A stretch of DNA of 64,000 nt, from contig NC_052350.1 in the NCBI RefSeq assembly GCF_009727055.1, positions 16,429,864-16,493,863 of the forward strand, given 5' to 3'. The position numbers and the translations under genes are program-made. The DNA is from Benincasa hispida. Its lineage: Eukaryota > Streptophyta > Magnoliopsida > Cucurbitales > Cucurbitaceae. A model generated the notes under the pieces. That model was not told the origin of the DNA. It saw only the letters and a list, made by a program, of their open reading frames with translations, and ran no database searches. Below are positions 22,020 through 34,007 of this stretch, in pieces. Within the stretch, counting starts at the first letter, position 1. Every line of letters begins with the position of its first letter.

Positions 22020-24179
22020 CATTACAAGAAATCAACCATTTCCCAACACTTAAAATCGTCTAAAAATGGTAGAAAACGCGTCGGGAGATTCACTCCCAAT
22101 GAGGTACTGGTCGTCGGGAGTTGGGTCGAGATAAGTCCGTTGGGAGTAGAACTCCTGACGCTCAATTACCTATCGTGAGAGTTGGAAAGAACTCCTGACG
22201 CTGAACGTATGGCATCGAGAGTTTGAACAAACTCCCGATGCATAATATATAGCATCGAGAGTTTGTGCAGTCCTGATGCATATATTGTCATCATTGGGAG
22301 TTCTCCAAACTCCCGACGTCTACAATTTCATTATTTAAAATTGGAATTTTTAATTTGTAATTTTTTTAATTTGTAGTTTGTAGTTTTTTTTTTTTAATTT
22401 GATCCGAATAACCTATAAAATATTATTAAACAACTCAAACATATTTATATAAGAAATAAAACAAACAAACAAAATTCATACTATTCTTTATTGCCTAAAA
22501 TAGAGAAAAGTTACAAGATAATTTATAAAAAAAAATATGTGATCAGGAATATATAAAAGAACATGAAAACAACATCTGGAACACAACATCTCCAATAACA
22601 TTCCAACCTCATCTCTGAACAGCATCCTACAACAAAATAAAAATATTCAAATGTCATAAACTTCCACAAACAAACAAAAAACTCTAAGTTCAATTCCAAA
22701 ACGAGTATAACCAATCTCAACCCACCCCCCACAACATTTAAACTTCATAAACATCCACAAACACACAAAAAAACTCCAAGTTTCTTTCCCCCCAAAACAA
22801 TTATAACCAAACACAACCCAGCCCCCACAACATTCAAACTTCATAAACATCTATAAACACACAATTATAACCTGTGTTGTGTAGATAATGAATGGTGGTT
22901 AACTTTTAGAGGCTTATGGATGCATTCCTCAACTATAGATTATAGAAAACAAAATCAAGAGACGGATATGATTCATAAAAGTTTAACTTTTAGACGATTG
23001 TCACAAGAATTATGAAACTCCTATTAGAGATAAACCTAATAACAATCAAGAATTATCAATCATGTATAAAAAAATAAAAGTTGAATATCATTGATATATA
23101 GTATATTTAATTTATTGATAAAGTATATCGATAATAAAGTAACATCATATCTAGTGGAGTAAAATAACATCAATCCATTTTAACATTACAAAATAATAAC
23201 TAAATTGTAAAAAAAAAAAAAAAATTAATTAATTAAATTAAATTTTAGAGAAATAAGAAAAAAAAATAAGGCAAATTAATCTAACATAGAAATCCCAAAT
23301 CATCAAACACTTTCAAGACACATAGATAGGATTCCCAAATCATCCAACACTTTTTTTCCCAAAAGACTAAAAATTAAAAATATTAATTAAAAAATATAAA
23401 TTACAAATCATAACTCTATCCATTGCGAGTTCATAAAAATGAAAACATAATTGATAATTCATAAAAATTAAAATAGAAATCACAATTCGTAAAAATTAAA
23501 CAAATCTACATCTCACTTATGAAAACAAAGAGATATGACAAATTCAAAAGGAATAGAAAGGATACCAGAGCAATTTGTCTTGAAAAAATGGTGAGGCGTT
23601 CAACAGGAAGAGGCAGGTCAAAGAGTACTTGGAAGACGGCACAACTAACAGACAATTTTTTACAACGGAGAAGTGCTAATGGATGTCGTTCGACGGGGAG
23701 ACGACGAGGCAACGTTGTTGGAAGACGATGACGTTCGACGGGGAGAGTCGTTCGACGAAGCAGATGACGGATGTCAGACGACCTTCGAAGACGAACGACG
23801 CTCACCTACCTTTTTTCTTCAACGAACGACACTTTGACGGACAGAAAAACACTTCAACGGCACGCGCTTCCTCTTCTTTTCAACGGACGAGCAGTGGGCT
23901 AGAGCTAGAACATTAGAAGAAGATTAATTGAATTGGGGATTTTGTAAACAAACTCCTGATGCAGCAGCATATACCGTCAGGAGATATAAGGGAATTCCCG
24001 ACGAATAAAACAGTTCGTTGAGAGTTATATAAGAATTTCTGATGATTATGCCCATTTGAAGTTCCCATGTATGGTGTTGAGAGTTCTAACCAACTCCCGA
24101 CGCCTCACTTACGTAATTGGGAGAGATCCTATCTCCCGATGGTCGTTTTAGCCGTTGGGAGAGTCTTTTTTTTATAGTG
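22020..24179. mobile_element. Non-autonomous CACTA (En/Spm) element, 2160 bp
   Basis: The left end is CATTACAAGAAA (one change from the usual CACTACAAGAAA) and the right end read inwards is CACTATAAAAAAAAGAC. Flanking 3-bp sequences are TGT and TGG, and H supplies the uninterrupted site (aaaaaatgttgaaaataaat on its coding strand). Subterminal regions (22080-22320 and 23935-24165) are packed with inverted units around CTCCCGACG, typical of CACTA elements. The interior has no transposase similarity. It holds a roughly 97-bp tandem repeat at 22650-22870 and a GC-richer block at 23580-23900. Confidence 0.85.
22650..22870. repeat. Tandem repeat inside the CACTA element (~97 bp, >2 copies)
   Basis: Units contain cttcataaacatccacaaac, ctccaagtt, a C-rich tract and cccccacaacatt. 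Two full diverged units and the start of a third are visible. The long minus-strand frames here are by-products of the repeat. Confidence 0.65.
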
Positions 24180-24182
24180 TGG

Positions 24183-24447
24183 TGAAAATAAATGCTTCCG
24201 ATGAGGAATGACTGGGCACTGGCCACGTATCTGTTGTACATCAAAACACTTAGTTGATCTTTATCAAGCATCTTTGAAGGATAAGAAAAAAAATGTGGAA
24301 GCAAATTTTGCATGTCAGGATAATGACATATTTGACCCATCCCATATGATAAACTTAGAAGTGGTGGACTTCTTTGAATCTTCTGAAGAGAAAATTAGCA
24401 AAATTGATGGAACATCAACTGTTTTCTTTGACTTTGAAAATATCTGA
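24183..24447 (+). pseudogene. Copia G gag, zinc knuckle and C-terminus
   Basis: After the CACTA insertion the frame resumes with a CCHC knuckle in which the second cysteine codon has become TGA (CFR-stop-GMTGHWPRIC). Then come KHLVDLYQASLKDKKKNVEANFA and a C-terminal acidic tail ending FDFENI at 24447. The element H knuckle at 45352-45393 keeps all three cysteines and the histidine, so the loss is specific to this copy. Confidence 0.75.
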
Positions 24448-24589
24448 ATTTAATGTTGTTTTTTTTTTTATTCATCTCTATTTTTTTTCTTCTCTTTGTA
24501 GATGTTAACCTTTGTATATCCCAAATGTTGTTTTTCTTATTGTAATTATTTTCTTTTAATAAAGAAACATAGATCATTTTCACATGTTG

Positions 24590-24761
24590 GATGACTCAAA
24601 AATGAGTAAAGAAGATCTATGTCTGGCAGACATTGCAATTACACATACAATACTTACAAGTAGGAAATATTTTTCCAAACTAACAATGCTGGAAGCAAAA
24701 GTCAATACGGCATAAGATTCTCCAAACCTAATTGAAGGCTTTGGAAAAGAAAATATTATTT
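24590..24761 (+). pseudogene. Copia G protease start, truncated
   Basis: This stretch parallels the start of the H protease region (44880-44990, minus strand): both encode TYK/TILTSRKYFSK-like and LEAKVNT-like segments, but G has frameshifts. It ends at the ATTATTT microhomology where G is joined to the H LTR. Confidence 0.6.
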
Positions 24762-24909
24762 ATAGGTAATTTTGCAAGTAAGAAGTGGATTACGTAAACA
24801 TTAATCGTGTGTAATCTTGAGACACATGGACAACACATGGGGTAATGGATAAGTGACACATAGCTAATGGACACTAATAAATTACACCTATTAACATATT
24901 TATAATAAC
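24762..24909 (-). repeat. 3' LTR of element H, truncated
   Basis: It matches the 5' LTR at 51420-51590 (gtgtaatcttgagacacatgg-type sequence and acatggggtaatgga). It starts, on the minus strand, right after the polypurine tract. It breaks at about 24762, at the TATA-like tataaat, where element G begins in the opposite orientation. Confidence 0.75.
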
Positions 24910-24918
24910 CTCCCTTAG
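24909..24918 (-). other. Polypurine tract of element H
   Basis: The minus strand reads CTAAGGGAGG immediately before the LTR start TTATTATAAATATG, the expected place for the plus-strand DNA primer. Confidence 0.6.
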
Positions 24919-25019
24919 AAGTCCATTATATACGAAATATACCTCGTTAGAATGTTACTGGGAAAAAATTCACTAGGAAAAAAATCCTAGTGAAGGAAAA
25001 AAAGTACATTTTTCATATA

Positions 25020-25628
25020 ATTTGATACTCCTAAAAAAAATACAGTATATTTACTCTCGTTCATGGAAACATCACTTGAGATCTATGAGTCGTCAAATTC
25101 CAATGTTGTGCATCAATTTTTCAAAGGTTGTTGTTGGTAATGATTTTGTAACTAAGTCTGTCAGGTTATCCTTCGAACAAATTTGTTACACAGTGATGTC
25201 ACCATTTTCTTCAAGATCATGAGTATAAAAAAGCTTTGGTGAAAATTGCTTTATTCTATCTCTTTTAACAAAAAAAGGACAGAGTTTAGTTCGAGCCTTC
25301 GATTTGGGATATGCATGTTGTGTTATCTTCATATAATATAGTTGAAAGCTTTCTACTAGAAGACAAACCACATGTCCTATGAATTTCAATCATTAATCTT
25401 AGTCATACACATTCTGGACTAACCTCGTGAATTGTTGGAATTTCAGCATGATTTTAGAAAGTGGTCGTTATGGTTTGTTTCCCCGATACTCATGATATAG
25501 CAGTTCCTCCACATATGAATAGATAACCTATTTGAGATCTAGCTTTGCATGGATAAGATAAATATCTAGAATCTGCATATCCAACTAGATTAAAATTGGA
25601 TTTATTTGAGAAAAATAAACTCATATCC
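25020..25628 (-). pseudogene. Copia H RNase H, C-terminal part
   Basis: The minus-strand translation includes LVGYADSRYLSYPCKARSQIGYL, then a GGTAISW-like segment, then the RNase H tail around KLFYTHDLEENGDITV. The catalytic Asp of the GYAD motif is visible. Stops and frameshifts break it into at least three pieces. RNase H would degrade the RNA template during reverse transcription. The domain begins on the far side of the MITE at 25629-26364. Confidence 0.75.
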
Positions 25629-26364
25629 TATGAAGCACAGATACTTCATGTGAGGCAAAGAACCAGTATCAGACACGTATCAGATACTGATACTTCCAGA
25701 TACTTTCCAGATACGTATCTGACATGTGATTTGACGTATTTATTTCTACACATACTATTTTTTTTAAAAAAAAAAAAGACAAGCAACTCATCTAATCTTT
25801 CCCAATCTAAAACTAGGCAACCAATTTAAAAATCTCACTATTTGAGTTCAAAGCTAAAAGGAAAAAAAAATAACGGATCGACCCCTAGATTCGAATCATC
25901 CAATTTCCATCTTCACATTTGAGTCCCCACAAAGTCCACCAAAATATAAACCATTTGGATATCTTCAACAATTCAATGAAGAAGTTCTTCGTTTATTTTC
26001 ATACTTCTCCCTCTAATCTTCTTCTTCTTCTTTGCAATATGAGTCACTTTTATATTGCAATTTATTAACTATTGTACTTCAACATCTTAGATGTTGCTTT
26101 TTTTTGTATTGTATTTAAGTGTTTGTATTCTATTTTGTGCTATTGTTATTAACTTGTATGCTAGATTTATCTATATCCTAGTTTTTTTTAAAGAAAAATA
26201 AATGTATTTTCAAAGTATCAGTATCCTCGTTTTTTAGAAATATATGTATTAAAAAATATATACATCCTTAGACGTATCCATATCTTAGTTTTTTAGAAAT
26301 TAACGAATCGCCTTATCCGATCGTATCCATATCATGTAGCCGTATCTGTGTTTGTGATTCATAG
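25629..26364. mobile_element. hAT-like MITE, 736 bp, 8-bp TSD
   Basis: It splits the H RNase H. Flanking octamers CTCATATC (25621-25628) and CTTATGTC (26365-26372) match at 6 of 8 positions. The ends CTATGAAGCACAGATAC and, inverted, CTATGAATCACAAACAC form terminal repeats, with more repeats inward rich in GTATC. No transposase is present. An 8-bp duplication suggests hAT, but with two mismatches a 9-bp Mutator origin is not excluded. Confidence 0.65.
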
Positions 26365-26372
26365 CTTATGTC

Positions 26373-26477
26373 GATCGTTCCTCGGAGATAACAGAGTATA
26401 TGCTTAATTTCGTTCTAATATCTTTTTGTTGGAGAAAAACTATATCTTGCTAATAAATTTACTGAAAATGCAACATC
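26373..26477 (-). pseudogene. Copia H RT-RNase H junction segment
   Basis: The minus strand encodes SIRPDVAFSVNLLARYSFSP, one stop, then NEIKHILCYLRGTIDIS, a highly conserved Copia segment between RT and RNase H. It links the RT remnant right of LTR-C to the RNase H left of the MITE. Confidence 0.8.
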
Positions 26478-26482
26478 TGGTC

Positions 26483-28282
26483 TGATAGAGTAAAGATGCA
26501 TAAAGAGGAAGCTAACAGGATCATTAAACACTCTAATTACACTTAATTTGAGAACAAAGCATGCTGAAAAACAAAATTTAACAAAAACAGAGTTTCATCA
26601 TGTATACCTTTGAAGATTCACTTAATCCTTGCTATATCTACGAAATTGGGTCTCCAAATCTCTAGTAGACCACCAAGAGGATCTTCTCTATGATTCTCAA
26701 ACTTGGATTGAATGATGGAAACTCAAAATTCAGAGGGATTGAGTGGGTTTTAGATAGCTTGAGAGTAAAAACTATTTTTGCTGAGAAATTGTCAAAATTC
26801 AGATTGCCTCAGCCTTCAATATGAGATAATTGAAGTTTTTATTAAGCTCTAGCATGCAAGCACTCAACATTTAGCAATTTGACACTTTAAATTGCATTTA
26901 GTGAGTGGCCTAGGTGTTGAATTGTGGAAAACTTCACTAAGAAATTGAAATCTTGTATAAATCCACTACATTCAATTTCCAAATTTAATTTAATTCAATT
27001 TTTCAACTCAATTAAATTCAATTAAAAATTTGAATTTGAAATTCCTAATTTGAAATTAATTTAATTTAAATAATTAACTAAACAAATTTCATTAATTAAA
27101 TAAATAATAATTTAATATCAAATATCAAATTAATAAAACACTTAATTTAAACATGAAACCTATTCATGTAATCAATATTTAAATCAATATTTAAATATTT
27201 TAAACTCTCCAACTACACTTAATTTTGATAGTTTTAACATTTAATTATATCAAATATAATTATCCAAACCCTAAATTCAATTTGAACATTTCAAATTCAA
27301 ACCCTAATTTCGAATTTGAACGCTTAAAATTTGCTCAATATTCTAATCCAAGATTTTATCTTTTACGAGCTAGTAAAGGGACCTTATGGACTCTTCTCAC
27401 TGTAGATATATTTTTGTCCACTTGATTTAACCATGATCAATAAGTCGATACTTCACAAGTCGTTTGTATTTACAGCTAGGTCAAAATTATCATTTTACCC
27501 CTGTCAATATATCTTGTTCCTTAAGTCACCATTGATCCTCTATTGAACAATTGGTTTATAGTCCAACTAATAAACCATGTCCCTCTCAATCATGAGAGGG
27601 TGGGGCCCCTTTGTTCAAGACTAGGAATCAGTTCTTAAGGGAACAACCTATTTGCTAACCCTAAATGGGTATGAGTGAATTTCATCTTGCAGAACTTTGT
27701 CCCCAGCTATCTATCCGGTCTTATCCTTAAAATGGGAGGCTTGTTGAGCAGTGTTGTTGAATTACTCTCACCTATGAAGATCAAAGGATACTCCCAAATA
27801 AACAGGTGTTCATAGTTAGCTTAGGATTAAGATCGAGTTACTCTAAGTCATCTAATTTGAAATAGCCAGTTTTAACAGTAAACAATTGTTCTAAAGAAAA
27901 CTGACAATTTTGTGGTTCGATCTTATTCAAACATCTTTTGCATAAGATGTCTGCACTTGCATGTCTCCACATGAAAAATTTCAGGATCACATCGTTTGTG
28001 GCAGTATACAAAGTAGGTTGCATCCATAGTGTCCCCAAGATGAGGTACCCAATCTCATCCATATACTTATAGACCTTTTTGGCTATATATTATAACTTGA
28101 TCCTCTTTTGTTTCTCTACATAAAGTTAAAGTATTCATACTAAGCCACAGATTCATTTATTGAATTTTATCATGCAATTTTAATAACACTTTTATTGAAT
28201 AAATTCTTCAACAATACTTTTTTTGAAAAATAGAATATGTTTAAAAAAATTACGAACTGCGAGTTTTAGAATATTCCCAACA
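26483..28282 (-). mobile_element. Solo LTR-C, 1800 bp, TSD GACCA-type
   Basis: On the minus strand it begins TGTTGGGAATATTC and ends CTCTATCA. Plus-strand flanks TGGTC (26478-26482) and TGGTG (28283-28287) are a 5-bp duplication with one change, lying exactly between codons of the conserved H segment NNT(R)PDVAF. The interior shares the general plan of the other long LTRs (catgtggagacatgcaag, ctgattcctagtcttgaac, taaggtccctttact) but is a distinct family. No coding sequence was seen; the 27838-28062 minus frame is LTR. Confidence 0.8.
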
Positions 28283-28287
28283 TGGTG

Positions 28288-29281
28288 TTGTGTTATTAGC
28301 ACTAATTACACTAAGATATGGTATTTCACTAATTACACTAAGATATGATATTTCAAGACCAAGAAGTTCTCCATTATCATCTCGAGGTCGAAATATATCT
28401 TTATTTATATCCAATGAATGGACTTCCATTGGAATATTTAATAGATATACTTTGTTCATATAGAACCTTTTCACAACTTTTCTTGTATAGGCTGACTAAT
28501 GAACAAATATCCTATCTACTTAATGCTCAATTTGTAAGCCAAGGCAAGATTTAGCTTTTCTGAGATCTTTCATATTAAATTCTTTCTTAAGATATTCTAT
28601 TCCCTTTGAAAGCTCTTCAGGAGTTCCAATTATATTTAAATCCTTAACATATACAATTATAATAGTAAATCTTGACTATGATTTCTTTACAAAAACACAT
28701 GAACATATTGAATTGTTTTGATATCCTTCTTTCAACAAATATCCACTCAGGCGATTGTACCACACTTTTCTTGATTGTTTCAATTTATATACCAATCTCT
28801 ACAACTTTATTGAATACAATTATCGGGAATTTGATTTATATATTTCAGATACCTTAAATCCTTATAGGATTCTCATATAAATATAATTATCAAGAGATCT
28901 ATATAAATATGTTGTGACTACATCCATAAGATGCATGTCCAAATTTTCATACATAGTCGAACCAATTATAAATCTTAATGTAATTATATCCACCACAAGA
29001 GAATACGTCTCCTCATAATCATACCAGGTCTTTATGAAAAACCTTGTGCAACTAGTCTTGCTTTATATCTTGTGACCACATTATTTTAATTAATTTTCCT
29101 TACAAATACTAATTTGTATCCTACAGGTTTGACACCTTCTAGTGTTTGGATTACTAGTCCAAAAACTTGACTTTTTGAAAGTGAGTTTTTCTGCCTAATT
29201 GCTTTTTTCAACTAAAGCACATCTTTTTTATGTCGACATTCTTCAACAGATTTTGGTTCAAGATCCCCACTTTTAGACATA
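28288..29281 (-). pseudogene. Copia H reverse transcriptase
   Basis: The minus strand encodes, in pieces, GDLEPKSVEECRHKKD, LEGVKPVGYKLVFVRK, RYKARLVAQGFS, then a badly broken palm. The catalytic box reads IVYVKDLNIIG, so YVDD has become YVKD. It continues as EYLKKEFNMKDLRKAKSCLGLQIEH and NIPMEVHSLDINKDIF. A 27-bp in-frame tandem duplication (28300-28353) repeats nine codons. Multiple stops and frameshifts; not functional. Confidence 0.8.
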
Positions 29282-29664
29282 ATATCTAAAGGAACTCTTA
29301 TTCAAGAGTACCTATGAGCGAAAGTGGATTTTTCCAATTCATTGTAGAGGATTTTTCCAATTCATTGTGACAGAATTACCACATATATATTCAAACATAC
29401 TAATATGCATTCATAATGCTAAAGAGATCAAGAGGTCATACCAGACGAAGATTTATTCTTCACAACGAGTTTAAAACCCAACCGTCTACCTCATATAATC
29501 ACCACTCGAATAGAAGGAAATGGATATGATATCACCACTCAGAGCCCTCAGTATTATTGGAATGAGAACCTAAAGTGTGGGCTTTGTTCGGATTTGGTAT
29601 TGGGAAGGAGGAAGAGAGACCGTACTCAACGATCAAGCAAGTGAGAGATGAGGTCGTGTATCAC

Positions 29665-29855
29665 ATAGACAAGATGCTTGATCGTTTAGATGAAGTATAT
29701 GATCGTATAGGAAAAAGTGAGCGATCGTCTAAACGATCGTGTAGGAAAGAGTAAGCGATNATAGACAAGATGCTTGATCGTTTAGATGAAGTATATGATC
29801 GTATAGGAAAAAGTGAGCGATCGTCTAAACGATCGTGTAGGAAAGAGTAAGCGAT
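29665..29855. other. Assembly join: single N between two identical 95-bp copies
   Basis: Bases 29665-29759 and 29761-29855 are identical and separated by N at 29760. The join falls inside the CGATCG array, where short-read assembly is expected to break. Confidence 0.85.
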
Positions 29856-30090
29856 CGTCTAAATGATCGTATAGAAAAACGGTGGGCGATCATCTAAACG
29901 ATCGTGTAGGAAAAAGTAAGCGATCATCTATACTATCGTTTAGTAAATATCGGGAGCTAAACAATCGCTTAGGAAAAGATAAACAATCATTTAGTTAATA
30001 GCACGTGAAGGTGTAGTCGGTAAGCGATCGCTTAGCAAATCGTATATGTAAGCGATCGTGGAGGCACTATCGTATAGCCACTAATTTTCT
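29690..30090 (-). repeat. CGATCG palindrome array in solo LTR-A
   Basis: Units such as gcgatcgtctaaacgatcgt and gtaggaaaaagtaagcgatc recur about every 20-40 bp. Many carry the perfect palindrome ACGATCGT. Part of the apparent length is the assembly duplication at 29665-29855. Confidence 0.75.
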
Positions 30091-31534
30091 AAGCGATGAC
30101 ACTCTCTTTAACCAAATGTCCGCGTATCTAATGCTTAACACACCGTCGACTATTTATGCATCTCAAAGTGATCTTTCAATACACTCATCCGTTATTAGAA
30201 CAGAAGAGACGCCGCCCCATTTCCTTTATAACCGTCCAATGAATGTGATCTCATCATATTCATAACATATAAATTAATATCATATATTAATTGTAATATT
30301 TTCCTCTACTAGATATAATCATATTTATATCCAATTTCCTTCGAATTAATGTATCTCATACATAAATTTAATTATATCATATTTAATTAACTCGTTCAAT
30401 TACATCATATATAATCGAACTCCCTCTTGTCAATTTGAACATTTCAAACTGACCCAAAAATTGACTCTCAACTTGTATCTAAGCTATCAAAGGGACCTTA
30501 TGAAACTATGGCTTGAAGCTCTAATGGTACGTAAATAGCTAACTAAACTCTTTAGTCACGATATCTACCATCTGTTAACTGTCAAGCATTCCACTAAAGA
30601 CCGACAGTTGAACTCCTTTTGCCAAAGATATATTTCTATGTTCATTGGATATAACTAATCATCAGTACAATGACCCTTCACAAATGCTCGTAATTACAGT
30701 AGGTCAATTTACCGTTTTGCCCTTGTAATTACATCTTCCTCCTTAAGTACCACGGATCCCTCTAATGAACAATACAACATAGTCCTACTATATGTGAATA
30801 CCTCTTGGGCCATGAGAAGGTGTGTGGTGCCACATCGTTCAAGCCCCAAGATTAGCCCTTAAGAGACCAATCTATTTACTAACTCCTACTTTGAGAAAAA
30901 AGTGAACTTCATCTTGTGAAGCTAAGTTCCCAGCTCCCAAATAAGACGAATCCCCAAAATGGTAGATTTGAGTCAGCGCTCTGGTCATTCACACCCATGC
31001 AAATAAAAGGACCACCCTCAATGACAGGAGTTCCCAACTCACTCAGGATTGAGGTTATGTTACCTATGATCATCCTAGTGAAGTGAAGTCTAAGTCATGA
31101 ACAGAGTTATATGACAAGACATTAACACTTCAAGGTCAAGTCCTATACAAACTCTTTGTATAGGACGCTCCCTCTTACATGTCCACTACACGAATGATCA
31201 GGATCAAACAATCTGTGACAAGTCACAACATTTGTAACAATTCCACAAAGCGGGCCGTGTCTGTAGTGCTACCAGGATAAGGTTTTCCTCCTACATTCAT
31301 ATACTACAGACTATTTTGGTTGTCACTTAAGACATGATCCATTTGTATGTCACTACATACATGCTTAAGTTACATAAAGACAAACAGGGATATAAAGTTT
31401 TTTGATTTGTGGAAAAACATCTAAATGTGCGAAGTTAAGAGGTGAAGTAAATATCATATATATTATACATCACAAGTGTTCATACAAAATTGTTTACAAA
31501 CTACAGAACACTGGGCACAAACCCCAACGATATC

Positions 31535-32320
31535 CAGAGCAACATTATACGTAAAGATGTTATCAATAATTATATTAGTTCGGTTCCATCTTTTTCCTGT
31601 AATGACATAGTTTATTGAAATCTCAATATTATCTTTAGATATTTCATCTTTCTCACTAGCCATGTCAAGGATTTCTTCATGGATATTTATATCCTCAACT
31701 AAGTCTTCTTGATTATTTATTATTTTTCTTTTTGGAAATTTTTATCTTTGAAACTCATTGGTCAACCACGCTTCTAGGGTGTTCCAGATTCATTAGTGAC
31801 AACATGCTGTGTTGAGATATCAATTTTCGATGGAACATTTGCAGCTAGTATATGTGATTAGTTACTTTCTTTGCATCTATAAATGCATCTAGCAACTGAT
31901 TTGCTATATTTTGCAAATGAAGTATCTTATAAACTTCAAGTTTACATTGATCTATACGAGGATTTAATTAAGACAATAACGATGCATTCCAGGTAATTTC
32001 TTTTTCCAACTTTTTAATTCTTCCTCTAATGTTGAAAATTTTGTCTCTTTAAAATGATAATTAGCAAATCGTACAGTAAATACATCACCCGTCAGGTGTT
32101 CAAGATATTTAATAATTGATGAGGAATCATATTCAATATATATTTCTAACCTCCTTTCAGGACCCATTTTAGTACATTGTGATGGAGCACTTGAAACATA
32201 TACTGCACATCCAAAAATTCTCATATGGGAAATATTTTGCTCATGACCATAAACTAATTGTAATGGCGAGTGCTTATGATAAAATATTGGCCTAATACGT
32301 ACAAGTGACGTTGCATGCAA
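31535..32320 (-). pseudogene. Copia H integrase C-terminus and INT-RT linker
   Basis: Directly continuing the integrase broken by Copia B, the minus strand encodes HATSLVRIRPIFYHKHSPLQ, LVYGHEQNISHMRIFGCAVYV and PERRLEIYIEYDSSSIIKYL, typical of the Copia integrase C-terminal part. After several stops comes EISINYVITGKRWNRTNI and NIFTYNVALDI, the linker just before RT. Short spacing and the restored CTATT target confirm the join to 43970. Confidence 0.8.
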
Positions 32321-32325
32321 AATAG

Positions 32326-34007
32326 TGTTGGGATTGGTGTCCTAAATATCTCTTATATTCTTGTAGTTTATAAACTCTGTATAAACAAATTGTTATTATT
32401 AAAATAATTTTTATTTTATAAGCATAAGCTCAATCCAATAAACAAAGATCCTATGTTATTTTTTGTAATTTAAACATATATATAGAGACATACGAGTGGA
32501 TCATGTTTAAATGATAACCTAAACGGTTTGTAGTAAATGGATAAGGTTAGGTACCATATCTTAGTGACACTATGGATACGACCCACTTTGTAGATGTTAC
32601 AAGTGTTGTAATGTGCTACAAATGATTTGATCCTAATCATTCATGTGGAGACATGTGAGCGGGGGTATCCTATACAAAGAGTTTGTATAAGGTCGGACCA
32701 CAAAATGGCTAGTCTCATTATATAACGCCGTTAATAATAGAGACCTACATTTCACCAAGATAACCATAGGTGGCATGACCTGAATCCTGAATGAGTTGTG
32801 AACAGTCTATGAAGGTGGTTCTTTGATTTACATAGGTGATTTACAAAAATTTACTCCTTCCCTAATGCGGAATAAGTAGATAAATTGTTCCCTTCAAGGC
32901 TAATTCCAGGGCTTAAACAATGTGGCCACACCCTCTCTTGACCCGAGAGAGATTTAGTCATAGTTGGACTATGACTTATTGTCATTAGAGAGATTAGTTG
33001 TACTTAAGGAGTTAGATGTAACTATAGAGGTAAAATGGTAATTTTGGTCCAACAGTACTTATGAGCAATTTGTGACGTGTCATCGCACTGTTGACTAGTA
33101 ATATCCAAAAGGCATAAAAATATATCAGTAGTGCGAAGAGTACAGGTGTCGATCTGTAATACAGTGGTCGGTAGTTAATGGTTGTTGAATGATTTAATTA
33201 AAGAAGTTTAATTAATTTTTCAAGTATCATTGGAGCTTCAATCTACAGGTCCATAAGGTCTCATCTGTAGCTCAACGGGGATCATTGAGAATTAATTTGA
33301 ATTGTTCAAATTAATTGTGGGAATTAATTATATACGATATAATTAATTTATATTAATTATATGTGATATAATTAATTTAATGTATTTGATGCATTATAAT
33401 ATAAATTTTATTTTGAGAGAAATTAAATATTTGAATGTGATTCAAATACTAATTGTATGGATGAGATTCATATAATTAAATTTAGTTGAAATGTGATTTA
33501 TATTAGATATCATGTATTGTGGAGAGAAATAAAATTATAGGTTATGTGTTATATTTGACATAACATATAGTTTAATATATACTATTTGATAAGATGGTTA
33601 TTATATATATATACATACATACATACATATATATAAGGTCTCATCTGTAGCTCAACGGGGATCATTGAGAATTAATTTTGAATTAATTTGAATTGTTCAA
33701 ATTAATTGTGGGAATTAATTATATACGATATAATTAATTTATATTAATTATATGTGATATAATTAATTTAATGTATTTGATGAATTATAATATAAATTTT
33801 ATTTTGAGAGAAATTAAATATTTGAATGTGATTTAAATACTAATTGTATGGATGAGATTCATATAATTAAATTTAGTTTAAATGTGATTTATATTAGATA
33901 TCATGTATTATGGAGAGAAATAAAATTATAGGTTATGTGTTATATTCGACATAACATATAGTTTAATATATACTATATGATAAGATGGTTATTATATATA
34001 TATATAC

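Larger units (their letters stand above)
20610..24761 (+). mobile_element. Copia element G, 5' part (LTR, gag, start of PR)
   Basis: The order is 5' LTR, primer-binding site, leader with a MITE, partial gag interrupted by a CACTA element, then the first part of protease. It is closely related to element H on the other strand: LTR, gag tail, the T-rich stretch before PR and the PR start all align. G stops at 24755-24761, where it is fused through the shared bases ATTATTT to the inverted 3' LTR of H. Everything downstream (INT, RT, RNase H, 3' LTR) is absent. Confidence 0.75.
29287..31529 (-). mobile_element. Solo LTR-A, TSD ATATC
   Basis: A full-length LTR-A in reverse, bounded by ATATC at 29282-29286 and 31530-31534. 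The ends have decayed (minus strand CGTTGGGG at the start, CTTTA at the end). It lies inside H between linker and RT. The length of 2243 bp includes a 96-bp assembly duplication around N at 29760. A TATA-like GCATAAATAG on the minus strand at about 30155-30164 lies upstream of the CGATCG array, so the array would be transcribed. The absence of internal sequence indicates LTR-LTR recombination. Confidence 0.85.

Noticed and set aside
22523..22850. Cys/Phe/Gly-rich minus-strand frames
   Set aside because: They come from the 97-bp tandem repeat inside the CACTA element.
23506..23916. Arg-rich frames in the CACTA interior, possible transposase piece
   Set aside because: No CACTA transposase motif; composition follows the gacgg-rich nucleotide pattern and three frames are open at once.
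29690..30090. CGATCG array as a centromeric or other satellite
   Set aside because: It is confined within LTR-A boundaries at every occurrence.
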